Shown here: one piece after another, positions 45,959 through 57,720 of the stretch
Layout of the letters: every line of letters begins with the position of its first letter
How positions within the stretch are numbered: position 1 is the first letter of the stretch
Assembly (NCBI GenBank): GCA_021904315.1
Contig: CM038924.1
Location: forward strand, 13,504,026-13,568,025
DNA: 64,000 bases
Source: Sphagnum magellanicum
Lineage: Eukaryota; Streptophyta; Sphagnopsida; Sphagnales; Sphagnaceae
Reading direction: 5' to 3'
The notes under the pieces: generated by a model
What the model saw: only the letters and a program-made list of their open reading frames with translations
Databases searched by the model: none
Told to the model about the DNA's origin: nothing
Position numbers and translations under genes: made by a program

Positions 45959-48900
45959 TCAGACAGTGATCAGTTCCTTCTCTTCCAAATATATGACACA
46001 GGTCAGTCAGATCACATACAGTACAGTGGCTACAACGTGTACACATATGCTTTCTTGTTTTCTTTTTTTCAGGAAGATGAAATTTCTCTTCTTGGATTTT
46101 CTTCTCCATTCACATCATTTGCCTGGGTTACAGTTGTAATTTCATCCCATGTCTAATGAACCTTACCCAATAATCAGGCTACACAGTTTTTTGAGTTCAA
46201 TTTGATGTTCAGTCTATGATTTGGTTGATGCCATTGAACTCCCATTCATCTCAAAAATTAAGATCTTTCTCTTTCTTTCAGATTCATGATCCTCACACTT
46301 CACATAACACCAACGAAATCTTTTTTCTAGCTGTTTTACTTGTGCATGGGTGTCCAATTCAGTACCTGTATTTCACTTTCGCTCATCATTCAACTCGGCA
46401 ACAAGGCTTTGAAACATAGCAAGGTGACTTGCTTCAGAAAGTGGATGAACCTGCTTTCCTTCAGGCCTTTGAAAAACTAAATAACCAAATTTGTCAAAAG
46501 TCAGTTTATGCAGGGTGCAGCCTATTGTCGTGAGAGCATCTGCAAGAGCAAAGCTTGGCTCTCTAAAAGAGCAAAGCTTGGCCAAACGCTGAAGCTTTGT
46601 TTGAAATAACAAGTCTGATTCCCAAACAAAACCTTCCTTGCACTAGAAGACCTGAAGCCAGAGGTGATGAATGTGGATGATTGATGGTATCTTGGCATCA
46701 ACCAGTTGGGAGTTGAACTTGAATTTATGGGTATTTTGGGATGCCAGGGTAGAAATCCAGGACCATATGTATTGATAAGCCATTTGCACACTTCTGACAC
46801 ATAACTGGCACACAAAGGAATAACTTGTAATCAAACACAAATCTTGCATAATACAACAAGAAACATGCACATACATGTTTTACAATTAGACTTGCAAAGA
46901 TCAAGGATGGCAAGACCTATAGGGTTTTACTCAAATGCAGGATAGTTTGGAGGTTTAGAAGGACAATTGCATTCTCACAAGCCTATATCTAGAATCTGGT
47001 AAAGTAAAATAAAAGCCTTTTAAATTTTACCTATTTATTTTGCATCAACATAAACTTTCTTTATAGAATGAGCTAGCTAAAACCATTAATCATCTGGTTA
47101 ACTTGACAATATGTGTTTCACTTTTGTAATGTGGGAAGCTGCAATTGAACCTAGGTCATTACCATCATTTGGGATGCTCCTTAGGCCATCTCTTTACCTA
47201 GTTGTGGCACTCATCTCCCCATGGGCCATGACTACCCAATCACTTTGGATCCCCTTCATCAAAGTTTTCTCATGCCTCTCAATTGTGGCTTCTCATTATT
47301 CTAACAGTAGGGACACTTTTGGTATTATGAAACTCCAATCTCTAATGTATTGAGTTGATACCAGCCCTAGATGTATTCTTGCCTTGGCTGGTTGCATTTA
47401 GAATCCATTGCATTTATCCTACACACAACTAACAATCTTCAACAAAAGAACCCCATAATCAACCACTTGCATGATTGCAATGGCTAAGTTTGTCGGGGTA
47501 TTACTATTGGATTTCATCTTGTTGATTTTGATTATATGGGAATGGGGTGGACATTGCCACAACCACATTTGAAGTGTCCACATGTTCTTTACAAGTCATC
47601 CTTTGCTAAATGATTTATGTCAATAATGATGCAAATCCATGAAAGAAATGGGCAAGCTAGGAGTCTTTGAGACTCAAGTAAAATACAATCATCCATACCA
47701 CCAAAACATGAAATGATTAATGATTAATAATAGGCAAGCTTACTATGTTGCATAATATAACAAGAAAAAAACACATAACACATATATGCTCCACAAGTAT
47801 GTTTTGACATATTAAGGATGGCAAGAACTATGGGCTTAACTCAAATATAGGAAAAATTGGAGGTTCAAAAAACATTTTCATTATCACAAGCCTAAATCTA
47901 CAAATTAATAAATAGAAGCCTTCAAATTTCACCTATTTTTCCTACAACCAAGATCAACTTCTCTAACCTCAACATCCATGATTGAATGCAATTAAAAAAT
48001 CATAGTTTTTTTGCTTGTCAAAGCATTAGCAAGTGCCAAAAACTAGAGCAACAACTTGTCAATGCTCCAATTGGTTCCATAAATTCTTACAAGTCTTTAA
48101 TGTTGCAAGCACAACACAAATAGGAAAGAAAACCACAACAATAGGCAAGAGTTGCACTACCTCAACATCCAATATTTAGGATCACCTTTAGGATTTTATT
48201 TAGACATGGGAGGAAACATTTAGTTCCATTTAATTTTCATTTGCTTGGAAGTTGGCACAAACCTTAGGAGATTATTGACATGTTGTACCAAACATGATTG
48301 TACATATACATCATACAACCCATGTTCTTATTTTTTTGGTAATGCATTGCAACAACTCTTGTTCTTATTCACTTAAGTGACTACTTTTGAAGCTACCAAT
48401 CAAGTATGTTTCTTCTTATGTTTTTGCATTTATCTTCATGATCTACAAATAACAACATAAACATTTAATAACAACAAAAGGTCCACCATCCAACCAAATA
48501 TATTGGACAAGAAACCACATAGTAAGCATGCCTCTTAGCTACCAAATTAGAGGTTCCATTCCAAGTGACTATTGACACAAGTTGTACCCAAACCATACTT
48601 GTTACAAGCTCTATAAGGTGAAAATGGAAGGATAACAAAACCCATTTATACATGTAATAGACATAGAAAAGTAATGAGAAATAAATCTAAATTGTAAGTA
48701 TTTGTAGTGAATCAAATATTTTCTCATTTGTCCATGACACTTGTGCACACACATTTGATTATGTACCGACTTGCAATTGATGAGAAGCAATTCTAACTTT
48801 TACTTGTCCTAGTATGAAAATAAAGAGAAACTCAACATGTATTCTACCAAAATGCTATGCCCATCATTGCCACATGTATTTCTACTGCTTACCAACTCAA

Positions 48901-49351
48901 TGAGTTCTTAGGAAATATTGTTAATTACATCACACACATAAGACAATGACATTGATAGGGTTTTAGTACTCCTATAACTAGTCTTTCCTTTCCTCAAGTC
49001 CTAACACACTTTGGGGCCAAGTTCCACTACAAGTGCTCCCATGCTATTCCTCACACATCTCTCCTCTTTCATGTTCCTTCTTAGTTGACTTGAAATTGAT
49101 ATCACACCTTTATCTAGCACATTGATGATAGTCTCCACCTCCTACAAAAGTGGTAGCTCCACCCCCTTACCCTTCTAGACAATTCTTCCATTGATTTACC
49201 ATATCCAACCTTCAAGGACTAGATTAGTATTTCTTCTTTTACTCTATGAACTACTCGCAAGTACTTTTCATTCCTTATGTAACTAGTAAACAACTTCAAA
49301 TTACCAACATTCATAATTTATTACATAGAATTGACCATTTCTAATAAGAAA
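45959..49351. other. 3' flank and AT-rich intergenic DNA, no gene called
   Basis: The first 150 bases include a pyrimidine tract with AG (near 46,070) that could mark an intron in the 3' untranslated region of the preceding gene. At 46,373-46,900 the minus strand has overlapping open frames with fairly normal composition (for example SFALADALTTIGCTLHKLTF) and a 20-bp direct repeat (gagcaaagcttgg at 46,549 and 46,570). I cannot assign them. From 47 kb on it is AT-rich with no supported feature. Confidence 0.5.
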
Positions 49352-49666
49352 TTAGTGCCTTTGTTGTGAACACCAAAGCTTGAGGTTGAAAAGTGGGTCA
49401 CGTTTCATCAATTCCTCCAAAGCGTGTTCCAAAGCATGTTTACCTCCTCTACTAGTTACAATTGCCCAAAAACCATCTAGTACTGAAATAGCAGACATGG
49501 AATGGTCATGGTTGTGAAGATCATGGAGATCTTTTTCATTGTGGCAAGTATCACACAAATCAAAATTTGGACATACATCACAATGCCAACGATGTGTCAT
49601 GATGGGGACACAACCACAACCGTCACATTCGAATACCATATGCCGACCAGTTGTTGGGTTGAACAC
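49352..49666 (-). CDS. ZZ-type zinc-finger exon (C-terminal exon)
   Basis: A TTTCAG acceptor precedes a 104-codon frame ending in TAA at 49,352. Near its start it reads GRHMVFECDGCGCVPIMTHR, WHCDVCPNFDLCDTCHNEKD and HDLHNHDHSMSAISV. This gives the ZZ pattern C-x2-C, C-x2-C, C-x2-C and H-x-H with the usual W-HC-x2-C-x-DFDLC core, closest from memory to the ZZ finger of UBR4/BIG-type proteins. ZZ fingers bind peptides or modified N-termini. The tail (GGKHALEHALEELMKRDPLF) is helical. It is intact and is the last exon in the series on this strand. It might instead belong to a separate gene fragment, because the exon before it is disabled. Confidence 0.75.
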   Translation of the reverse strand: MFNPTTGRHMVFECDGCGCVPIMTHRWHCDVCPNFDLCDTCHNEKDLHDLHNHDHSMSAISVLDGFWAIVTSRGGKHALEHALEELMKRDPLFNLKLWCSQQRH

Positions 49667-50289
49667 CTGAAAGTGACAAAGTTTTCTAGATGTTAGATCA
49701 ATTGACTTTATATTACCCTAATCTATAGACCAATAAATTCTATCTTACATGAACATGGATTATGACATACCTAAAAATTTGCTTTGAATTCCATGGCTAA
49801 CCAACCTCAAGGTCACAAATTCTGGTATAATGAAGTTCTTTAATAACTTAAACAATTCCAACATTCCAAGTTGTTTTCAAGAGAGATACTAATGAACAAG
49901 AAATTAAAGTAAAATAAATTTTATACATACATCACATGTGACCTTATCAAAGTTCTGAATGGGTTTCCATAATTAATCTAGTGAATTCTTTATCCCATGT
50001 TAAAAGTAGTCATATCAAGTGCATATGTTCTCTAACATTAGGTGGCCAAGAACTTTTGGGAAAATCATTATTAATAAGTGGCAAAAAAAGAAAGAAAAGG
50101 AAAACATATAAAATTGATTAAATCACACATTAATTACATCTTAATTATTATGGTAGAGACAACAAATATTTTGAATAATGTCCACATATGTGATATGGAT
50201 GTGTAATCAAAAGTCATTGTTGTGGTATTAGGCATCTCAAATATTAGATATGGGTCTTACTCCTTTTGCTAGTGTTATGTAAATGTGTT

Positions 50290-50961
50290 TCAACTAGAGA
50301 AAGGAAAATTGAAAATTTGTAAAACATTATTTAGGATTGTAGTTGTACGCACCGGAACCCACTTCCATGTATCCCTTAGGATAGATTTTGGATTGTCAAC
50401 TAACAATGATGAAGTCAATTTTTCTTTTGTTCCTTGTGACTACACATCCACATTGGAGTCACCCTCAATTGTCCCATTTGCCACCACATGTATCTCCCCA
50501 AGCACTGAATACACCACACATATTGCCCTTTGATTCACGGTAATAGCCCATCTCTGGTACCTTGATCTTGCATACACACATATCTTGTCACCATGTTTCA
50601 AAGCATGCACAAATGGATGTTGCCTTCACAATGTGCAAAAATACACTTGGTCTTTGTCATCAGCTTCCCGCAATTTGAACAAATGACTAATGAAGACTTC
50701 TTCGTTGTTTCTAATAATGCGAGCTTCCATGGAGCACCAACCATGTTCGTACCGACCATGGTTCCGATCATAATCAGACCACCCTTGATCATGTGCCACA
50801 AAAGAGAAGATGACTGCAATGCATTCTTCTGGCTTTGTAACAGTGGCTTCCATGCAAATTTCATTTGCATCCTATTTTCCAATCACTTTTCTTCCCATGC
50901 CATTATTCACAAACCTCAAGTTGTCATCATAATAGCTAACCAATTGCAAGGTTGGTTCTTC
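50290..50961 (-). pseudogene. exon with HDQGWS-type module, three in-frame stops
   Basis: After a TTGCAG acceptor the phase-0 frame from 50,961 reads EEPTLQLVSYYDD, NNGMGRKVIGK, stop (50,874-50,872), DANEICMEATVTKPEECIAV, IFSFVAHDQGWSDYDRNHGR, YEHGWCSMEAR, VFISHLFKLREADDKDQVYF, CTL, stop (50,628-50,626), HALKHGDKICVYARSRYQRW, stop (50,442-50,440), and further open sequence with DTWKWVPVRTTT to near 50,290. Keeping one frame for about 220 codons around the stops shows former coding. The HDQGWS..HG.Y..GW..+E.. block followed by GD.I.++ARS+Y.GW is a pattern I have seen in uncharacterised, probably beta-sandwich, domains of fungal and plant proteins; I do not know a function. The downstream end of the exon is uncertain. 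Confidence 0.6.
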
Positions 50962-51476
50962 CTGCAACACATGAGTGTAGAGTCTTTAGCAATGTAAATG
51001 ATCAAGTGGAAGTGACCATATTTGAATAACCCATGTTGATCAAGAGTAGAACTTCAAAAGATTTGTCTCTTTATAGAATATACATATGTCTATTTTTATG
51101 TTAAAATACAACGAGTAATACATCTCTACATGCATATTGCACAACTTACTGAATGTCATGACTTTGACAAATGCTTAAATTGTTGCAAGAACAAAATTAT
51201 GAGCCATGTGCATGAACATTATTCATTTGAGTTTTGAACAACTAGACACTTGATTATAACTACTCATATGTGATGAATTATTAAATAGATAATGTAGAAT
51301 AAAAACCTACTCGTATTGAATTCAAAAAAACAATAAGAGGTCAGCAAAGGTACTTCCAAGAATTAAATTTAAATTGAAGACTAGTATAAAGATTTGACAA
51401 GTCATGCTTCTCATTATGTTCCAAAGTATGCAGATTTGCAAAAGCAATATAATTCAATCTCGAGTTTGAATCTTAC

Positions 51477-54400
51477 CTTCAACCAATCATTGTCAATTGG
51501 CATAGAAATGTAACTACCACTCAAGTAACATGCTCCCAAGGCTCCATTGTGGTTTAGATTTGGTACATTTTGCAACATGGTGCAACCTGATAAGTTCATT
51601 CTCTCTAAAGTAATCAAGGATTCTAGGTCTTGCAATTGTGTCAAGCTTGTGCAGTTGCATAATATCAAAGACTTTAACAAATACAAATTTCTCAATGATG
51701 GGATATCAATCAACTTGGGACAATCGCCTAAGCCTAGGGACTCCAAGCTCCATGGCAAACCTTGAACATCCACAAGGTTTGGACAATGATGCATCTCCAA
51801 GTAAACCAATGCTTGCAATTCTTTGAAACTCTCAGGAAGAGTGACCACCATATAATTGTACTGTAGTTGAAGTCGTGTGAGTGCACTAAGGCCCCCAAAA
51901 TCTGAAGGCAATCCCCCCTATTGAATTGAGTTGTTGCCAATATGAAGGTCAACAAGTGATTTAAGTCTTCCAAATCCTTCCGAGAGCATTTCCAACTTAG
52001 GATTGTCATTCATTCGGAGTCTTTGGAGTTGGAGGAAACCAAAACTTTGAGGAAGAGTTTGCAAGTTTTTGCACTCGTAAAGATGCAATTCAACAAGGTT
52101 TTGAAGGTGCCCAAAATCCTCTGGAAGTGTTTGCACTCCAATATGCCCCATGTGGAACAACTTCAACTTCACAAGCCCACTCATGGAGGGCAATTCTTGG
52201 ATCTTCTCACACTTGTGGAGATGCAAGTCTTCCAAGTTGGACAATTTTGAAAATGAATGTGGTAGTTTTGACAAGGAAGTTGCATCAGCCCAAAATTCAT
52301 CCAATCTTTGAAGTTTCCCAAATTCTTCTGGCAAAGATTTCAACTTGGTGCAATTAATCAACCATAATTTCTCGAGTTTCGACAAGAGACAAATGGTGTC
52401 AGGTAACCTCTCCAAAGTTGTGCAGTTTGATAAGTTCAATTGCCTAAGTTCCATTAATTCGCCCACAGAATCAGGTAAGGCCTTCAATGTTGAGCACCCT
52501 TGCACATCCAAATTCCTCAATCTTGATAGTTTCCCGATAGTTTGAGGAAGTTCTTCAAGAGCAGCACAATCCTTGAGTATCAACATTTGCAACTCCTTAC
52601 AAAGAAACTGTAATCCAACATTTTAAAAGCATGAAGTTTTGATTAAGATTTTGATTTAAAAGGGGGTTCACTCCATGACAAACCCCATCTGCTAATACCG
52701 TGTATCTTATTTTGGAATTAAAACCAAGAAAATTACTCACTTTTGAAAAAATTAATGTTGAGTAAAAATAATACAACAAAAACGAAAATTGGACAACAAA
52801 ATCCTAGATAACCAAATAAGCTATTGAATTGTTTCAACCATTTTGGATGTACAACATGAAAATAGAGGTAGGACCTTACCTTGTCATTGCAGGAAAAATG
52901 TTACGCCTTCATCTTTACCATATAAAACATATGAACAAGTTCCCATGACTAACATCCAAATAAAAGAAAAACCAATTGAAGGAGAGTATGCAAAACTAAT
53001 ATCTTAAGGTGTGAACTCATATGTTGAACAATTTCTAGCAATCAAAATTTGTGTTAACTAAGTTCAACAGTTGTGCATCTACTGGTTATGAAGATATATG
53101 ATTCTTAGTGCATCATTCGACCTATTTCTAGGGTTTGTACCTCATCATTGGAATTCTTGGGAGAAATTCGAGTCAAACTCTTGCTGCCAGTGAGGTCCAA
53201 CACTGATAAATTGAAAAGGAATCTTCCAAATCCTTCCGGGAGCATTTCCAACTTAGGATTGTCATTCATTTCAAGTGTTTGGAGTCGGAGGAAACCAAAA
53301 CTTTGAGGAAGAGTTTGCAAGTTTTTGCACTCGTAAAGATGCAAGTTAACAAGGTTTTGAAGGTGCCCAAAATCCTCTGGAAGTGTTTGCACTCCAATAT
53401 GCCCCATGTGGAACAACTTCAACTTCACAAGCCCACTCATGGAGGGCAATTCTTGGATCTTCTCACACTTGTGGAGATGCAAGTCTTCCAAGTTGGACAA
53501 TTTTGAAAATGAATGTGGTAGTTTTGACAAGGAAGTTGCATCAGCCCAAAATTCATCCAATCTTTGAAGTTTCCCAAATTCTTCTGGCAAAGATTTCAAC
53601 TTGGTGCAATTAATCAACCATAATTTCTCGAGTTTCGACAAGAGACAAATGGTGTCAGGTAACCTCTCCAAAGTTGTGCAGTTTGATAAGTTCAATTGCG
53701 TAAGTTCCACTAATTCGCCCACAGAATCAGGTAAGGCCTTCAATGTTGAGCACCCTCGCACATCCAAATTCTTCAATCTTGATAGTTTCCCGATAGTTTG
53801 AGGAAGCTCTTCAAGAGCAGTACAATCCTTGAGTATCAACATTTGCAACTCCTTACAAAGAAACTGTAATCCAACATTTTAAAAGCATGAAGTTTTGATT
53901 AAGATTTTGATTTAAAAAGGGGTTCACTCCATGATAAACCCCATCTACTAATACCGTGTATCCTATTTTGGAATTAAAACCAAGAAAATTATTCACTTTT
54001 GAAAAAATTAATGTTGAGTAAAAATAATACAACAAAAACGAAAATTGGACAACAAAATCCTAGATAACCAAATAAGCTATTGAATTGTTTCAACCATTTT
54101 GGATGTACAACATGAAAATAGAGGTAGGACCTTACCTTGTCATTGGAGGAAAAATGTTACGCCTTCATTTTTACTATATAAAACATATGAACAAGTTCCC
54201 ATGACTAACATCCAAATAAAAGAAAAACCAATTGACGGAGAGTATGCAAAACTAATATCTTAAGGTGTGAACTCATATGTTGAACAATTTCTAGCAATCA
54301 AAATTTGTGTTAACTAAGTTCAACAGTTGTGCATCTACTGGTTATGAAGATATATGATTCTTAGTGCATCATTCGACCTATTTCTAGGGTTTGTACCTCA

Positions 54401-56907
54401 TCATTGGAATTCTTGGGAGAAATTCGAGTCAAACTCTTGCTGCCAGTGAGGTCCAACACTGATAAATTGAAAAGGAATCTTCCAAATCCTTCCGGGAGCA
54501 TTTCCAACTTAGGATTGTCATTCATTTCGAGTGTTTGGAGTCGGAGGAAACCAAAACTTTGAGGAAGAGTTTGCAAGTTTTTGCACTCGTAAAGATGCAA
54601 GTTAACAAGGTTTTGAAGGTGCCCAAAATCCTCTGGAAGTGTTTGCACTCCAATATGCCCCATGTGGAACAACTTCAACTTCACAAGCCCACTCATGGAG
54701 GGCAATTCTTGGATCTTCTCACACTTGTGGAGATGCAAGTCTTCCAAGTTGGACAATTTTGAAAATGAATGTGGTAGTTTTGACAAGGAAGTTGCATCAG
54801 CCCAAAATTCATCCAATCTTTGAAGTTTCCCAAATTCTTCTGGCAAAGATTCCAACTTGGTGCAATTAATCAACCATAATTTCTCGAGTTTCGACAAGAG
54901 ACAAATGGTGTCAGGTAACCTCTCCAAAGTTGTGCAGTTTGATAAGTTCAATTGCGTAAGTTCCACTAATTCGCCCACAGAATCAGGTAAGGCCTTCAAT
55001 GTTGAGCACCCTCGCACATCCAAATTCTTCAATCTTGATAGTTTCCCGATAGTTTGAGGAAGCTCTTCAAGAGCAGTACAATCCTTGAGTATCAACATTT
55101 GCAACTCCTTACAAAGAAACTGTAATCCAACATTTTAAAAGCATGAAGTTTTGATTAAGATTTTGATTTAAAAAGGGGTTCACTCCATGATAAACCCCAT
55201 CTACTAATACCGTGTATCCTATTTTGGAATTAAAACCAAGAAAATTACTCACTTTTGAAAAAATTAATGTTGAGTAAAAATAATACAACAAAAACGAAAA
55301 TTGGACAACAAAATCCTAGATAACCAAATAAGCTATTGAATTGTTTCAACCATTTTGGATGTACAACATGAAAATAGACGTAGGTCCTTACCTTGTCATT
55401 GGAGGAAAAATGTTACGCCTTCATCTTTACTATATAAAACATATGAACAAGTTCCCATGACTAACATCCAAATAAAAGAAAAACCAATTGAAGGAGAGTA
55501 TGCAAAACTAATATCTTAAGGTGTGAACTCATATGTTGAACAATTTCTAGCAATCAAAATTTGTGTTAACTAAGTTCAACAGTTGTGCATCTACTGGTTA
55601 TGAAGATATATGATTCTTAGTGCATCATTCGACCTATTTCTAGGGTTTGTACCTCATCATTGGAATTCTTGGGAGAAATTCGAGTCAAACTCTTGCTGCC
55701 AGTGAGGTCCAACACTGATAAATTGAAAAGGAATCTTCCAAATCCTTCCGGGAGCATTTCCAACTTAGGATTGTCATTCATTTCGAGTGTTTGGAGTCGG
55801 AGGAAACCAAAACTTTGAGGAAGAGTTTGCAAGTTTTTGCACTCGTAAAGATGCAAGTTAACAAGGTTTTGAAGGTGCCCAAAATCCTCTGGAAGTGTTT
55901 GCACTCCAATATGCCCCATGTGGAACAACTTCAACTTCACAAGCCCACTCATGGAGGGCAATTCTTGGATCTTCTCACACTTGTGGAGATGCAAGTCTTC
56001 CAAGTTGGACAATTTTGAAAATGAATGTGGTAGTTTTGACAAGGAAGTTGCATCAGCCCAAAATTCATCCAATCTTTGAAGTTTCCCAAATTCTTCTGGC
56101 AAAGATTCCAACTTGGTGCAATTAATCAACCATAATTTCTCGAGTTTCGACAAGAGACAAATGGTGTCAGGTAACCTCTCCAAAGTTGTGCAGTTTGATA
56201 AGTTCAATTGCGTAAGTTCCACTAATTCGCCCACAGAATCAGGTAAGGCCTTCAATGTTGAGCACCCTCGCACATCCAAATTCTTCAATCTTGATAGTTT
56301 CCCGATAGTTTGAGGAAGCTCTTCAAGAGCAGTACAATCCTTGAGTATCAACATTCGCAACTCCTTACAAAGAAACTGTAATCCAACATTTTAAAAGCAT
56401 GAAATTTTGATTAAGATTTTGATTTAAAAAGGGGTTCACTCCATGAGAAACCCCATCTCCTAATATCGTGTATCTTATTTTGGAATTAAAACCAAGAAAA
56501 TTACTCACTTCTGAAAAAATTAATGTTGAGTAAAATAATACAGCAAAACGAAATTTGGACAACAAAATCCTAGATAACCAAATAAGCTATTGAATTGTTT
56601 CAACCATTTTGGATGTACAACATGAAAATAGACGTAGGTCCTTACCTTGTCATTGGAGGAAAAATGTTACGCCTTCATCTTTATTATATAAAACATATGA
56701 ACAAGTTCCCATGACTAACATCCAAATAAAAGAAAAACCAATTGAAGGAGAGTATGCAAAACTAATATCTTAAGGTGTGAACTCATATGTTGAACAATTT
56801 CTAGCAATCAAAATTTGTGTTAACTAAGTTCAACAGTTGTGCATCTACTGGTTATGAAGATATATGATTCTTAGTGCATCATTCGACCTATTTCTAGGGT
56901 TTGTACC
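51477..56907 (-). repeat. 1,256-bp tandem exon-intron duplication (about four units)
   Basis: Unit boundaries recur exactly every 1,256 bp: exon starts at 56,375, 55,119, 53,863 and 52,607, and exon ends at 55,653, 54,397 and 53,141 (plus 56,907, 1,254 bp away). Each unit holds an LRR exon and the following intron, including the conserved intronic aaaagcatgaagttttgatt and atttctagcaatcaaaattt stretches. Copies differ at only scattered positions. For example, codon 99-region TKLESLPEE occurs in L2 and L3 but TKLKSLPEE in L4 and L5. Confidence 0.95.
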
Positions 56908-57191
56908 TCATCATTGGAATTCTTGGGGGAAATTCGAGTCACAGTCCTGCTGCTAGTGAGGTCCATCACTGATAAATTGAGAAGGCCTCGCGTTGGAGGT
57001 AGCTCTGACAAGGGCAAAGACCACCATTGCAGCCGTCTCAATTCTTCAGACCAAGTAGAAAAGTCGCCCTTGACTTGACAATGATCCAATATGAGAAAGT
57101 GAAGTTCACTCATTCTGGTATATGTTTCAGCTTTCCAAGCTGCACCATCTTTTGCTCCTGCTATTAAAAGCCCTCGGACTGTATCTGTTCC
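51477..57191 (-). CDS. LRR region: one leader exon and four tandem LRR exons
   Basis: Exon L1 (57,191-56,907, 95 codons) reads GTDTVRGLLIAGAKDG, MSELHFLILDHCQVKGDF and LRRLQWWSLPLSELPPTRGL, the sequence that follows NB-ARC in plant resistance proteins, and ends SPKNSNDE before a GTACAA donor. L2, L3 and L4 (56,375-55,653; 55,119-54,397; 53,863-53,141) are 241 codons each and nearly identical, starting FLCKELQMLILKDCTALEEL, with about nine repeats of the C-x-x-L-x-x-LP type. L5 (52,607-51,477, 377 codons) shares the first ~215 codons and then continues with different repeats (GGLPSDFGGLSALTRLQLQY) to a GTAAGA donor after DNDWLK. All exons are phase 0. L5 has one in-frame TAG at 51,920-51,918. 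LRRs would form the ligand-sensing solenoid. Confidence 0.85.
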
Positions 57192-57720
57192 CTACAAAAG
57201 CCACAAAATCTCACAATTCAATTTTGCAATACTTCATGAATGTTACACCTAACGTTTGGAGTTTCATGCAAGCAAGGTATATAAGTTGAATATGATATGG
57301 GTACTTGGGAATTATTTGATTATATGCATGATGCACATGAAGATCATGTGGTAGGGTTGAGATTATAGAGACCAACAATTTGCAAAATGACATCTTTTGC
57401 ATGTCAATTCATCTATATGTTAGTGTAGAATTTTTTTTGTGCTAGTAGTTCAAATAGATGTTTTCCCCATTCCGTCCAAACTAAATTTACACATATCATC
57501 ATGTTGATGTCTCAAGCCAACTAGGCAATCTGTTAACCAAACAATTTGTGCATAAACATGAAGTCATAATGTCCTTCACATTATTTACAAGTTTTTCAAA
57601 TTTTCATCTATGTACATTAAATTATTTCATGCATTTCCAATTGAAAAACATGTTATAATTAAGAAATCAACTATAATAATAAAAAATAGTGTGAAAAAAA
57701 TTTCACCTCCATGGCACTAC

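Noticed and set aside
46373-46815. Minus-strand open frames after the RRM/CCCH gene
   Set aside because: Overlapping frames with no recognised motif or splice borders; could be old coding DNA but not supportable.
52023-56313. Sets of 66-76-codon plus-strand frames repeated every 1,256 bp
   Set aside because: Antisense shadows of the duplicated LRR exons.
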